Source of the DNA: Silene noctiflora
Taxonomy: Eukaryota > Streptophyta > Magnoliopsida > Caryophyllales > Caryophyllaceae
Length of the DNA: 35,342 bases
Reading direction: 5' to 3'
Assembly: GCA_009801015.1 (NCBI GenBank)
Contig: VHZZ01000006.1
Location: 443,365 to 478,706, forward strand
Below the pieces are notes generated by a model. It saw only the letters and a list, made by a program, of their open reading frames with translations. It was not told the origin of the DNA and ran no database searches. The translations under genes and the position numbers were made by a program. Below, one piece after another: positions 1-12,044 of the stretch (the first letter of the stretch is position 1; the number at the start of each line of letters is the position of its first letter).

Positions 1-149
1 TTACCTACCATTTCCGATATACAAAGCTAAGGAAGACTACATACATCCAAGAATCCAATCCCCATTACCTACCATTTCCGATATACAAAGGAAGACTACA
101 TACATCCAAGAATCCAACCCCCATTACCTACCATTTCCGATATCCAAGC
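1..149. repeat. 59-64-bp tandem repeat, about 2.4 copies
   Basis: Three successive copies begin with TTACCTACCATTTCCGATAT at positions 1, 65 and 124. The first two share the continuation through GGAAGACTACATACATCC; the second lacks 5 bases (GCTAA region) and the third breaks off at about 149. The array may continue to the left of the window. Confidence 0.85.
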
Positions 150-530
150 TAGTATTGTTGTCATCGCAAAGTCGTGTCCTTAGCCCTAATGAGCTACAGC
201 AAAGTATATCCCACATTCCCTCAGTCACAGGCTCACAGCAAACTAAAAACCATTTATCCTTGCATTTTTCAGTATATATTTCCACAATCAAATCACAATT
301 CAATTAAATAAGCAACTAGACAAAAGCATATTCTATACTCCCTCCATCCCGAATCCCGATCAACTGTTCTTTTTTTACATGACGACAATTTTAAACAAAG
401 GTAAACAAATCATCGTTCAGTTAACACCCCTGCTAGCCCCCTTAGTTCCGCCACTATTTACGACTCATCCACAAACAATTGAACATATACACATTACTTA
501 ACACTAAAACCTACTCGTATAGATCAACTA
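150..530. other. Intergenic, no gene seen
   Basis: AT-rich sequence without a credible reading frame. At about 336 a CTCCCTCCATCCCG motif preceded by TA resembles a Stowaway MITE end, but I find no matching right end, so it may be a truncated element. Confidence 0.5.
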
Positions 531-726
531 CTCTCTCCGTCTCAATCATTTCTTTACCTTTAATTAAAGGGTAATGATAAATAGGGCTGTATTTAAGAAC
601 TAAACTATTTCCCAAAATGGAATTAAATTAGGAATTTATGACACAATTACGCGTAAATTAGGAATTAAATTAAAATACCGCTCACAATGAATATAAAACG
701 TAAACAAATGACTGAGACGGAAACCA
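531..726. mobile_element. Stowaway-like MITE, degenerate
   Basis: The left end CTCTCTCCGTCTCAATCATT (531) follows a TA dinucleotide. It is mirrored at the right by AAACAAATGACTGAGACGGA (about 702-721), the inverted complement of the same family of ends. The interior is AT-rich and non-coding. The last bases of the right terminus are eroded, so the right edge is approximate. Confidence 0.65.
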
Positions 727-733
727 TACAAAA

Positions 734-991
734 TTAGAATTCCGAGAGAAAGTAATTATTACAAAGAGTAGGAATTAGAGAAGAAGGCTGATGAACATGA
801 ACAAGACAAACATCGGAGCTCCGAAAATTACGGATTGTCCACCGAATCGACGACACAGCCTTGTCTATGTTTCTTCCGACAGCCACATACACTTTTCCTT
901 TCCTCTCCCCTTCTCCTTCTCCTTCTTCAACTATGTCCCCTAAACTCGGACAACTCGCCCGAGTCGACTCGCCGCCGTTCAAATTTTCCAT
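734..991 (-). CDS. First exon of a USP-domain / U-box-type protein kinase (probable relic)
   Basis: The frame starts with ATG at 991 and has a charged, Glu/Gly-rich N terminus. It then reads KVYVAVGRNIDKAVSSIRW followed by DVCLVHVHQPSSLIPTL. That combination (VYVAVG, a helix ending in W, and HVHQPS-IPT) is characteristic of the N-terminal universal-stress-protein-like domain of plant U-box kinases such as the PUB33 group. About 75 residues are recognisable before a possible GT donor near 760 (CTTT|GTAATAA), after which the frame ends. No ATP-binding or U-box segment is visible in positions 1-733, so this is either a first exon whose gene continues left of the window or a truncated relic. Shortened copies lie next to actins C and D, which argues for a relic. 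Family assignment is by motif recall only. Confidence 0.55.
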   Translation of the reverse strand: MENLNGGESTRASCPSLGDIVEEGEGEGERKGKVYVAVGRNIDKAVSSIRWTIRNFRSSDVCLVHVHQPSSLIPTLCNNYFLSEF

Positions 992-1240
992 TTTTGGAAT
1001 TAATTAAAATTGGATTATAATTTTGTATTTTTTTTTTTGAATTATTGTTAATTAATGTTATTGTTAATTTGTTATTGACTTTTAATTTGATGATTATGCT
1101 TAAAATGTTTGGGGGAATTTAGTAATTTGGGAGAGTAATTGTTTATTTGAGTTTAACTGTCATTTTCTAACTACTTATCTTCGTGCAATTTGGAGGGAAA
1201 AAAGTGTGCACAATTTCCGCCATTTTCGTCCGGCTTTTAT
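992..1240. other. Upstream flank of the USP-type exon
   Basis: Non-coding AT-rich sequence, presumably the former 5' flank of the minus-strand exon. The stretch TTTGGAGGGAAAAAAGTGTG (about 1190-1209) reappears in modified form near 26329 and 19195, which links this flank to the segments beside actins D and C. Confidence 0.5.
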
Positions 1241-1280
1241 TTTGACTTTTGTGAGAGTGTTTGAGTCATCAAAGCGTCTT

Positions 1281-1409
1281 GCCAGCTGGAGATGGATAGT
1301 GTCGCTCTCACAATAAAGCAAGTGGGAGGACAAGTGGGTGGAAAATGGAGCATCCATGTTTGGTGCCACTTGCATATTGTGAGATGAGTACTATCCGTCT
1401 TCAGCTTGT
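1281..1409. mobile_element. Fold-back (inverted-repeat) element of about 130 bp
   Basis: The arm at 1281-1324 (contains GATGGATAGT, CTCACAATAAAGCAAGTGG) pairs with the inverted arm at 1365-1409 (contains CCACTTGCATATTGTGAGAT, ACTATCCGTCTTCAGC). This makes a roughly 45-bp stem with about 40 bp of loop. It looks like a small MITE. The GACGGATA motif also occurs in the short hairpin near 26020. I did not identify a target duplication. Confidence 0.7.
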
Positions 1410-1410
1410 G

Positions 1411-2060
1411 ACGGATAGTGTCCTTCTTCAATGAGAATTTGTGTTGAGTCATTTGTGTGTGTTTTTTTTTAAATGGAATCTAGTAGTAAGTGGATTATGC
1501 ATCCCATCATCCGATATATTATCATTAGTTTTGTAGTTTTTGAGTATTTTAATAAAGTTATCTAGTTTTGTTTTAAAGTTTGTGAATTTTAGTATAAAGT
1601 TTTTGCGTTCATTCATTTAAACATTAAACCTCAATAAATTACAATATAATTCAAAAACATTACATATAAGCTCAGTAAAATTAAAATGTAACTTATAAAC
1701 TTTAAAAAGTTCAGAAAAAATACACATAAGCTCAATAACAAATGAGGTATGAGGTACTACATCTGATGTATGTTCATATTTCTCGAACCGCAGCCGTTAT
1801 CTTGGGTGTGCAGTGGGTCCTCATAAATACGAGATAGCCTGCAAATTCCGTATATTAGGTAAACCACCCTAGAGTTATAGGCACGAAGTCTGTAAGGCAT
1901 GAAATGAGGTCATAAATACTCTACAAGATTGATTGATTTATGTTGTTATCATCATTTTATCTTTAAATTTTTCGAACTTGATTTTATGCTAAATCAAAAG
2001 TAGTCCTTAAATCCCCCCATCTATATCATAAGTAAGTGGAAGTAATCACAAGTTGGGTCT
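1411..2060. other. Intergenic, no gene seen
   Basis: AT-rich with no supported frame. A short direct repeat is visible (CATTACATATAAGCTCAGTA near 1659 and ATACACATAAGCTCAATAAC near 1720). Confidence 0.5.
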
Positions 2061-2490
2061 GGTTAGGGGTGTTACTCCCTACTGGACCATTTGGTTCAGA
2101 CTAAATCATATCGTATTTTATTTGGTTCGGTCCACGGTCTACCTAATTACTTTACTTTGGTCTTTAGTCAGGTTCTCGACCAAATCGAATGGACTGCGGA
2201 CTGGACCATAGACCAAACTTATATAACAAAACAAAATCTTTAAAATTGTCAAATTATAGATTTTATTTCTACTTTATTTACACATATTATAAAATGTGCA
2301 ATAATTATGTGCTTAAATCTTGTAAGAACGTAATGTTACTTATTTTGATCCATACAGACTTTTTGAATTTTAATTTTATATATTACTCAACGTCGATGAC
2401 AATCATATTTGGCCCATTTGGTCGGGTCTGATCAACGCATTTTTATGGTCCAAACCAGACCAATATTAATATGGTTCCGTCCACGATCAA
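2061..2490. repeat. GGTCC/GGACC-rich dispersed repeat, unclassified
   Basis: Dense GGACCA, GGTTCGGTCC, GGTCTAC and GGACTGGACC motifs in both orientations, ending near GACCAATATTAATATGG. This composition resembles the insertion at 25187-25612. I cannot define termini or a family. Confidence 0.4.
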
Positions 2491-2732
2491 CCTCTTAAGT
2501 AGACCTATCAAAACCATTCCAACCCGAAAACGCTGACTCGAGACCCAAAATTGACCCGAAGTACAACCCTAAATGCGACCTGAAACCTGAAGTGATCCGA
2601 CCCGACCCGAACATTACTCGAGCTTTATTGACCAGAAGTTGACCCAATCCGAAACCACTCAATCCCGAAATGACCCGACAAAACATAACTCTAATAGAAC
2701 AAATTGAATCGAAATGACTAATTAAAAAGCAT
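2491..2732. repeat. GACCCGA-rich repeat next to the satellite
   Basis: Repeated ACCCGA, GACCCGAA and CGACCCGACCCGA motifs directly left of the first satellite unit. A compositionally similar block sits in the leader intron of actin C (23231-23615). There is no coding potential beyond short shadow frames. Confidence 0.45.
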
Positions 2733-3702
2733 TGAGAGGTCGATCCGGGTCAGGTTTCATTTTTTCCTGGTTTTATCTACCACTCGTCATGGCTCGTTTC
2801 AGTAGTTGCAATAATCGATCTCATCCACAAACAATAAGAATTAATCGACTGTTCAAGATTATCCGATTTTCGTCCGAGACAGGTTTATTGCATACCGACA
2901 CCCTTAAACGTCCTCTGTTTTATTTTAAAATTTGCGTGGACGCTTTATCTGGACCGAGGATCCGTCTTTGTGATTTATGGAACTTATTGTTCCGGGACCC
3001 CGGAATCTCGAAAACCGTATATTATAGACTTCGACTTCAACCGTTTGAGAAATCGTTCCGGGTCATGTTTTATTTTTTTCCCGGTTAATCTACCGCGCAT
3101 TAGGGGGCTCTTCAGGAGTTGCGCTATTCGATCTTAGCGCCAAATAACAAGTATTAATCCATTGTTCAAGATTATCCGATTTTCGACCGAGATAGGTTTA
3201 TCGCATACCGACGCCTTCAAACGTTCTCCGTTTTATTTAAAAACTTGTGATTTATGGACCTTATTGTTACGAGACCCTATAATCCCGGAAACCGTGTATT
3301 ATAAACTTCAATTTCAGCCATTTGAGAGGTCGGTTCAAGTCATGTTTCATTTTTTCCCGGTTTATCTACCACACGTCAGGGTCGCTTTAGGAGTTGCCCA
3401 ATTCGATCTCAACTCCAAATAAGAAGTATTAACCCACTCTTTAAGACTTTTCGATTTTCGTTCGGGAAAGGTTTCTCGCATACTGACGCTCTCAAACGTC
3501 CTCTGTTTTCTTTTAAATTTTGTGTGGCCGCTTTATCTGAACCGAAGATCCTTTTTTGTGATTTATGGACCTTATTGTTCTGGGACTCTTGAATCTCGAA
3601 AACCGTGTATTTGAAGACTTAAATTTCAGCCGTTCCAGGTCACGTTTTATTTTTTCCGATTTAACTGTCACGCGTAAGGGGTCGCTTCAGGAGTTGCCCT
3701 AT
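2733..3702. repeat. Satellite array, left part (about 312-bp monomer)
   Basis: First three copies of a tandem repeat. Measured at the shared AGGTTTAT site, successive copies start at 2881, 3194 and 3469. Diagnostic blocks are ATCCGATTTTCGTCCGAGAC, CATACCGACACCCT, CGTCCTCTGTTTTATTTTAA, GAGGATCCGTTTTTGTGATT and CTCGAAAACCGTGTATTATA. The third unit is shortened. The array is interrupted after 3702 by an inserted element and resumes at 5130. Confidence 0.9.
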
Positions 3703-5129
3703 TGCAACAGGAGTTGAAGGATAGGTTTTCCATGATATTTCCAAAGGGGACAGTCCAAGAAACCGATCACAATTGAATGCATTTCAATGGAAGAACGCTT
3801 CTACATAGCTTTTTGAAATGTCATTAGAACAAGCCTGGCTCCCAAGCCCTATATCTCAAGTTATACTCATGTTGATCCTTTGATTCTCGTGCCATTAGAA
3901 ATATTGAGGTCTTACTTAGATAATGGATTTTGAATCACCACCATAGTTGGTCTATAACTTGAGTTATGGCTGATGCAAACAACCTATGCGATACTGGACA
4001 GTCCCTGACCTATGTGCACTAAAAATTCAATATCTGGATTTATAGGTCACGTCTATGGGTGATTCTTTTTGGAGAGAAAATTTAACTCCCTTAGATTTAA
4101 AATGAGCTATCATGGGTCTTGATAGCCATCCCGAGCTAAGATTTATGGCCTCTACAAGATAGGGCTGATTCCTGAAATGTTTGTGGCACCTAGTTTTGGT
4201 CCGTTTTCTAATTTAGGGTCCAGGAGCTTCACAAATGCTTAATTCATGAGACCAAAGGCTAATATTGGTCCTATGGAGTCCTTAGAACATTTTTGTCCGG
4301 ACTTTATGCTCCAAAAACGAATATATCAAAAGTTAGCTTAAAAACACATTTTGTCTATCGGAGTTGGGCTGTTTTAGAGAACGGTAGCGATATCGTTTTC
4401 CCTTGTCTTAAAGGGAAAGTCCAACTTATCCTATGATTTTCAAAGAATCCTAATATTATGGAGTGAAAGAGGAAAGCCTTGTTTCAGAATAAGAAGACTT
4501 TTGGCATAAGAAAAGCAAACTACAATTTCTGAAATTCTGAAAGCGACATCTTGTGGTCCTCCTTTTGGGTTGTTGTTTCTTTCCCTTACTTTAGAGTCGC
4601 ACCTGGCCCAATTCACAACACTTCTATAATCTTAGAGCCCTTTTACTGCAAGGACCTCATCTACTCACATTCCTAAACAAAGAAAGAAGACTTGCTTTAT
4701 GTTTTATGCTTTATGCTTTTTCAGTTTGTCTTGTTTCTATTTCAGCTTATGTACAAAGTTTATAGCTATTATTTTGTATCCTTCTGGGGGTAATTAGAGC
4801 CCTTAGATTATTATTTTGTATGCTCGAGATGCAATCCCTTGGCCTATATAAACCAAGGAACAACCATGTAACAATCAGATTTGATTGAACTAAAAACACA
4901 AGTTTTTCATTCTTTGCTTAGTGCTAGAAGATCCTCCATTGCAAAGTGTTTGGATTTGAGTGAGTCCTTTGCTTTGTGCTTCGACTAACTCCTAGGCTTG
5001 AATCTTGGCTTAGTGCATGGTTCAAGTCATATCCAAATTCACTCAATTTCAGTCACTTTAATCAATCCGTTTCCATGTTTAATTCGTCCAAATTACAACC
5101 AAAACCCTAAAGCATTGCGTTTCAGCCCA
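3703..5129 (+). mobile_element. Solo LTR of about 1.43 kb inserted in the satellite
   Basis: The block begins TGCAACAGG and ends CAGCCCA, the TG...CA termini of an LTR. It is flanked by a 5-bp direct repeat CCTAT (3698-3702 and 5130-5134). Removing it restores the normal satellite text GCCCTATTCGATC. A TATA-box-like CCTATATAAACC lies at about 4843-4854, in the last fifth, where an LTR promoter is expected; this sets the plus orientation. No internal retrotransposon domain is present, so a solo LTR left by recombination is the best reading. The superfamily cannot be told. Confidence 0.75.
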
Positions 5130-8100
5130 CCTATTCGATCTTAGCGCCAAATAACAAATACTAATCCACTGTTAAAGACTATCCGATTTTGGTCCGAGAC
5201 AGGTTTATCGCATACCGACACCCTCAAACGTCGTCTGTTTTATTTTAAAATTTGTGTGGCCGCTTTATCTGAATCGAGGATCCGTTTTTGTGATTTACGG
5301 ACCTTATTGTTCCGGGACCCCAAAATCTCGAAAACCGTGTATTAGATATACTTCAATTTCAACCATTTAAGAGGTCGTTTAGGGTAACGTTTCATTGTTT
5401 CCCGATTTATCTACCACGCGTCAGGGGTTACTTCAGGAGTTGCCCTATTCGATCTTGGCGCCAAATAACAAGTATAAATCCATTGTTCAAGACTATCCGA
5501 TTTTGATCCCAGACAGGTTTATCACATACCGACACCCTCAAACGTGCTCTGTTTTATTTTAAAATTTGTATGACCGTTTTATCTGAACTAAGGATTCGTT
5601 TTAGTGATTAATGGACCGTATTGTTCCGGGACCCCGGAATCTCGAATACCGTGTATTATATACTTCAATTTCAGCTGTTTGAGAAGTCGTTCGGGGTCAC
5701 GTTTTATTTTTTCCCTGTTTATCTACCATGCGTCCAGGGTCGCTTCAGAAGTTGCCTTATTCGATCTCTGCGCCAAATAACAAGTAGTAATCGACTGTTC
5801 AAGACTATCCGATTTTGGTTCGAGACAGGTTTATCGCATACCGACACCTTCAAACGTCCTCTGTTTTATTTTAAAATTTGCGTGGCTGCTTTATCTGAAC
5901 CAATGACCCGTTTCTGTGATTTATGGACTTTATTGTTCCGGGATCCCGAAATCTCGAAAACCGTGTATTATAGACTTCAATTACGGCTGTTTGAGAGGTC
6001 GTTCCGGGTCACGATTCATTGTTTCCCAGTTTATCTACCGCGCTTCGGTGGTCACTTCAGGAGTTTCCTTATTCGATCTCAACGCCAAATAACAAATATT
6101 AATCAACTGTTCAAGATTATCCGATTTCGGTCCGAGACACGTTTATCATATACAGACACCTCAAACGTCCTCAGTTTTAAATTAAAACTTATGTGATCGT
6201 ATCTGAACCGAGGATGCGTGTTTTGTGATTTATGGACCGTATTGTTCCGCGACCGCTGAATCTCGAAAATCGTGTATTATAGACTTCAATTTCAGCCGTT
6301 TGAAGAGTCGTTCCGGGTCACGTTTTATTTTTTCCATATTCATCAGCCACGCGTCCGGGGTCACTTAAGGAGTTGCCCTATTCGATTTCAGCGCTGAATA
6401 ACAAGTGTTAATCCACTGTTCAAGACTATCCGATTTTGGACCGAGACAGGTTTATCGCATACCGACACCTTCATACGTCCTTTGTTTCATATTAATATTT
6501 GTGTGGTCGCTTTATCTGAACCGATGATCCGTTTTTGTGTATGGACCGTATTGTTCCGGGATCCTTGAATTCCGAAAACCGTGTATTATATAGACTTAAA
6601 TCTAAGCCGTTGGAGAAGTCGTTCCGGGTGACATTTCATTATTTTTTCGGTTTATCTACCACGCGTCATGGCTCGCATCGGGAGTTGCCCGTAATCGATC
6701 TCAGCGCCAAATAATAAGTATTAATCTACCTACAAGATTATCCGATTTTTGTCCGAGACAAGTTTATCGCATACTGAGAAATTCGAGCATCCTTTGTTTT
6801 ATGTAATTTGTGGCCCCTTTATCAGAATCGAGGATCCGTTTTTGTGAATTATGGACTTTATTGTTTCGGGACCCCGAAATCTCGAAAACCGTGTATTATA
6901 AACTTCACTTTCAGCCGTTTGAGAAGTCGTTCCGGGTCACGTTTTATTTTTTCCCTGTTTATTTACCACACGTCCAGGGTCGCTTCAGGAGTTGCCCTAT
7001 TAGATCTCTGTGCCAAATAACAAGTATTAATCGACTATTCAAGACTATCCGATTTTGGTCCGAGACAGGTTTATCGCATACCGACATCCTCAAACGTCCT
7101 CTATTTTATTTTAAAATTTGTGTGTCCGCTTTATCTGAATCGAGGATATGTTTTTGTGATTTATGGACCTTATTGTTTCGGGACCTTTGAATCCCGAAAA
7201 CCGTATATTATAGACTTAAATTTAAGCCGTTTGAAAGGTCGATCTGACTGGCGTTTCGTTTTTTTGTCAGTTTATCTACCACACGTCATGGGTCACATCG
7301 GAGTTGTTCTAATTGATCTCAGCGCCAAATAATAAGTATTTAATCGAATGTTCAAGATTATCCGATTTTCGTCCAAGACAAGCTGATCGCATACCGACAC
7401 ATTCAAACATCCTCTATTTTATTTTAAAATTTGTTTGGCCCCTTTATCTAAAGCGAGGATCTATTTTTGTGTTTTATGGACTTTATTGTTCTGGGAACCC
7501 GAAATCTCGAAAACCGTGTATTATATACTTCAATTACAGCTATTTGAGAGGTTGTTCCGGGTGACGTTTCACCGTTTCCCGGTTTATCTACCGCGCGTCG
7601 GAGGTCATTGCAAGAGTTGTCTTATTCAATCTCAACGCCAAATAACAAATATTAATCCAATGTTCAAGACTATCTGATTTTGGTCCGAGACAGCTTTATC
7701 GCGTACCAACACCTCATATGTCCTATGTGTTATTTTAAAATTTGTGTACCTGCTTTATCTAAACCGATGATTTTTTTATTATTTAGGAACCTTATTGTAC
7801 AGTTGTCCCGGGATCCTCGAATCTCGAAAACCGTGTATTATTGACTTCATCTTCAGTCGTTTGAGAAGTCGTTCAGAGTCACGTTTCATTGTTTTCGGGT
7901 TTATCTACCACGCGTCAGGGGTCATTTCAGGAGTTACTCTTTTCGATCTCATCATCAAATAACAAGAATAAATCCATTGTTCAAGATTATCCGATTTTTG
8001 TCCGAGACAAGTTTTGTCGCATACCAACACCGTGAAACGTCCTCTATTTTATTTTAAAATTTATGTGGCCGCTTTATCTGAACCAAGGATCCGTTTTTGT

Positions 8101-11100
8101 GATTTATGGACCGTATTGTTCTGGGACCCTTGAATCCCGAAAACCGTGTATTAAAAACTTAAATTTAAGCCGTTGGAGAAGTCGTTCCGGATGACGTTTC
8201 ATTTTTTTGCCGGTTTATCTACCACGCGTCATGGGTTGCATCGGGAGTTGTCTTAATCGATCTCAGCGCCAAATAATAAGTATTAATCCACTGTTGAAGA
8301 TTATCCGATTTTCGTTCGAGACAAATTTATCGCATACCAAGGCATTCAAGCATCCTTTGTTTTATTTTAAAATTTGTGTGACCCTTTATCAGAACCGATG
8401 ACCACTTTTCAAGACTATCCGGTTTTCATCCGTGACAGGTTTATCGCATACTGACATCTTTAACGTCCTCTGTTTTATATTAAAATTTGTGTGGCTGCTT
8501 TTTCTGAACCGAGGATTCGTTTTTGTGAGTTATGGACCTTATTGTTCAGGGACCCTTGAATCCCGAAAACCATATATTATATACTTAAATTTAAGCACTT
8601 TCAGAGGTCGATCCGTTTTTTTTATTTGAGGACCTTATTGTTCCGGGATCCCGGAATCTCAAAAATCGTGTATTATAAATTTCAATTTCAGACGTTTGAG
8701 AAGTAGTTCTGGGTTACGTTTCATTGTTCCCTAGTTTATCTACCACGCTTCTGGGGTCACTTCGGGAGTTACCCAATTCAAGCTCAGCGCCAAATAACAA
8801 GTATTAATCCATTGTTCAAGACTATCCGATTTTGGTCTGAGACATGTTTATCTCAAACCGACACCCTCAAACGTCCTCTGTTTTATTTTAAAATTGTGTG
8901 CCCACTTTATCTGAACCGAGGATCCGTTTTTGTGATTTATGGACAGAATTGTTCCTGGATTCCGGAATCTCGAGAAACCGTGTATTACCAGTCGTTTGAA
9001 AAGTCGTTCCGGGTTACGTTTTATTCTTTCCCGGTTAATCTACCAAACATCCGGGGTCATCTAAGGAGTTACCTTATTCGATCTCAGCGCCAAATAACAT
9101 GTATTAATCCACTGTTCAAGACTATCCGATTTTGGTTCGAGATAGGTTTATCGCATACCGACACCCCCATACGTCCTCTGTTATAATTTAAAAATGCGGC
9201 CGCTTTATCTGAACCGAGAATTTGCTTTTTTGATTTATGGACCTTTTGTTCGGGGATCCTCGAATCCTGAAACTGTATATTATATACTTAAATTTAAGCC
9301 GTTTCAGAGGTCGATCCGGGTGACGTTTCAATTTTTTGCCGGTTTATCTACCACGCGTCATGGGTCGCATCAGGAGTTGCCCTAATCGATCTCAGTGCCA
9401 AATAATAAGTATTAATCCACTGTTCAAGGTTATCCCATTTTTGTCCGAGACAAGTTTATCGCATACCGGCACACTCAAACGTCTTCTGTTTTGTTTTAAA
9501 ATTTGTGAGGCCCCTGTATCTGAACCGAGGACCCTTTTTTGTGATTTATGGACTATATTCTTCCCGGACATCAAAATCTCGAAAACCGTGTATTATAAAC
9601 TTCAATTTCAGCAATTTAAGAGGTCGTTCTGGGTCATGTTTCATTGTTTCCCGGTTTATTTATTATTCGATCTCAGCGCCAAATAATAAGTATTAATCCA
9701 CTTTTCAAGACTATCCGTTTTTGGTCTGAGGCAGGTTTATCGAATACCGACACAGTCAAACATTCTCTGTTTTATTTTAAAATTTGTGTGGTTGCGTTAT
9801 TTGAACCGATGATCCGTTTTTGTGATTTGTGGACCTTATTCTTCCAGGATCCCAGAATCTCGAAAACCGTGTATTATGGAGTTTAATTTTAGCCGTTTGA
9901 GAAGTCGTTCCGGGTCACGTTTCATTGTTTCCCGGTTTATCTACCGCGCGTCTGGGGTCACTTCAATAGTTGCCATATTCGATCTCAGCGCCAAATAACA
10001 AGTATTAATCCACTTTTCAAGACTATCCGTTTTTGGTCCGAGACATGTTTATTGCATACCGACATCCTCAAACATCCTCTATTTTATTTTAAAATTTATG
10101 TGGCCGCTTCATCTTAACCGAGAATCCTTTTTTTGATTTATGGATGTTATTGTTCCGGGACCCCATAATCTCGAAAATCGTGTATTATAGACTTTAATTT
10201 CAGCCTTTTGAGAAGTCGTTATCTACCACGCATCCGGGATCGCTTAAGGAGTTGTCTTATTCGATCTCAGCGCGAAATAATAAGTTTTAAATTATTAATC
10301 TAGTGTTCAAGATTACCTGATATTTGTCAGAGACAGGTTTATCGCATACCGACACCCTCAAATGCCTTATATTTTATTTTAAAATTTCTGTGACCGCTTT
10401 ATCTGGACCGATGATCTGTTTTTGTGATTTATGGAACGTATTGTTCCGGGAGCCTGGAATCCTGAAATCTTGTATTATAAACTTTAATCTCAGCCGTTTG
10501 AGAGGTCATTTCAGGTCACGTTACATTTTTTCCCGGTTTATCTACTACGCTTCAAGGTCGCTTCAGGAGTTGTCCTATTCGATCTCAACACCAAATAACA
10601 AGTATTAATCCACTGTTCAAGACCTTCCAATTTTCGTCCGAGACAGGTTTATCTTATATCGACGCCTTCAAATGTCTTCTGTTTTATTTTAAATTTTGTG
10701 TGACCGTTTTACCTGAACCGAGGATCCGTTTTTGTTATTTATGGACCATATTTTTCCGGGACCCTTGAATCTCGATAACCGTGTATTATAAACTTCAATT
10801 TCAGGCGTTTGAGAGGTCGTTCGTGGTCACGTTTCATTTTTTCCCGGTTTATCTACTGCCATCTCGTTTCATGAGTTGCCCTATTCGATCTCAGTGCCAA
10901 ATAATAAGTTTTTTTTTCCACTGTTCAAGACTATCCGATTTTCGTCCGAGACAGGTTTATCACATACCGACAACCTCAAACGTCATCTGTTTTATTTTAA
11001 AATATGTGTGGCCGCTTTATCTGAACCGAGGATCCGGTTTTGTGATTTATGGACCTAATTGTTCTAAGACCCTGAAATCACGAAAACCGTGTATTATAGA

Positions 11101-11337
11101 CATCAATTTCAGCCGTTTAAGAGGTCGCTCCGAGTCACGTTTCACTTTTAAGCGGCCTATGTACCACGCGTTAGGGGTCGCTTTAGGAGTTGTCATATTC
11201 GACCTAAGCGCCAAATAACAAGTGTTAATCTACTGTTCAAGACTATCCAATTTTAGCCCGAGACAAGTTTATCGTATACCGACACCCTCTAATGTGCTTT
11301 GTTTTATTTTAAAATTTGTGTGGCCGCTTTATATATG
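5130..11337. repeat. Satellite array, main part (about 312-bp monomer)
   Basis: About 23 further head-to-tail copies. At the AGGTTTAT-equivalent site they start at 5201, 5515, 5827, 6139, 6448, 6760, 7067, 7380, 7692, 8009, 8323, 8437, 8844, 9144, 9452, 9733, 10045, 10335, 10645, 10953 and 11265. Most spacings are 307-314 bp, with deletions or rearrangements near 8400-8840 and shorter units near 9733 and 10335. Two subtypes intermingle: one has GGACCC(C/T)GAATCTCGAAAA and CAAATAACAAGTATT, the other CCTTGAATCCCGAAAACC and CAAATAATAAGTATT. The array ends inside a unit at about 11337. Open frames across it are a by-product of a monomer divisible by three; I assign no protein. Confidence 0.92.
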
Positions 11338-11480
11338 GCCTTATCCCGTGAGATGGTGGTGTTCTGTAAAAGAAACATCCATTTAATATAAATGACTTGT
11401 GCTTTAATATTACGGGACCGTCACACACACAGTATAAGATCGTTTTTTTCTATAATTTTTAAGTCCCACAAAGTACACTA
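11338..11480. repeat. Truncated copy of a CCGTGAGA/ACCGTC-type repeat
   Basis: It shares TCCCGTGAGA, TTCTGTAAAAGAAACAT, ATAAATGACTTGTGCTTT and GGGACCGTC, in the same order, with the element at 11817-11975. It abuts the end of the satellite. Confidence 0.6.
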
Positions 11481-11810
11481 AAAGACGATCTTATTTTGTA
11501 AGACCGTTAGGTAAAAGAAACATTTCATTTATTACTAAAATAATATAAATGACTTTTTATTGTTCGATTGTACTCCCTTTTAAGCTGGTGGAATTAAATT
11601 AACCAACTTAGTCCAACATTTTTAGGGGAACAAATTTTTATTTGTAACAATCTCACAAACTCGTGATGATTTATAACCGATCTAAATAATGTTATAAGGA
11701 AACGAGAATTGTGAAACAACACATGCAAGAATAGCTGTTCTTTGCAATGGTTTTACGACTTTATGTCCTTTGGGCTTATCCTAGTTGAGTATAATAAATC
11801 CCACAAATTA
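11481..11810. other. Intergenic, no gene seen
   Basis: AT-rich, no supported coding frame. AAGACGATCTTATTTTGTAAGACCG at about 11481-11505 suggests more decayed repeat sequence. Confidence 0.4.
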
Positions 11811-11816
11811 TAGTAT

Positions 11817-11879
11817 GACCGTCTCATCCCGTGAGACAGTTAAGTTTTGTAAAAGAAACATTCATCTATTACTAATATA

Positions 11880-11933
<54 letters not shown>

Positions 11934-11975
11934 TATAAATGACTTGTGCTTTTGTATATCGGGACGGTCTCACAA
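11817..11975. mobile_element. MITE-like repeat containing an (AT)n microsatellite
   Basis: The left end has GACCGTCTCATCCCGTGAGA. The right end has CGGGACGGTCTCACAATA, an approximate inverted counterpart. The interior shares GTAAAAGAAACAT and ATAAATGACTTGTGCTTT with 11338-11480. About 46 bp of pure TA/AT alternation (11884-11929) sits inside and probably arose after insertion. Family not identified. Confidence 0.55.
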
Positions 11976-12044
11976 TATAGAACCTTCTTACCCAATAATT
12001 TATATAGTACAAATGTACAATGCAATAAAATCTACAAACAGATC

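Noticed and set aside
5621..6196. 191-codon frame and many others in the satellite
   Set aside because: Open frames are expected in a tandem repeat with a unit divisible by three; neighbouring units carry stops and no domain is recognised.
2733..11337. CRISPR-like or phage-like array
   Set aside because: The repeats are contiguous 312-bp satellite units without spacers, in a plant nuclear context.
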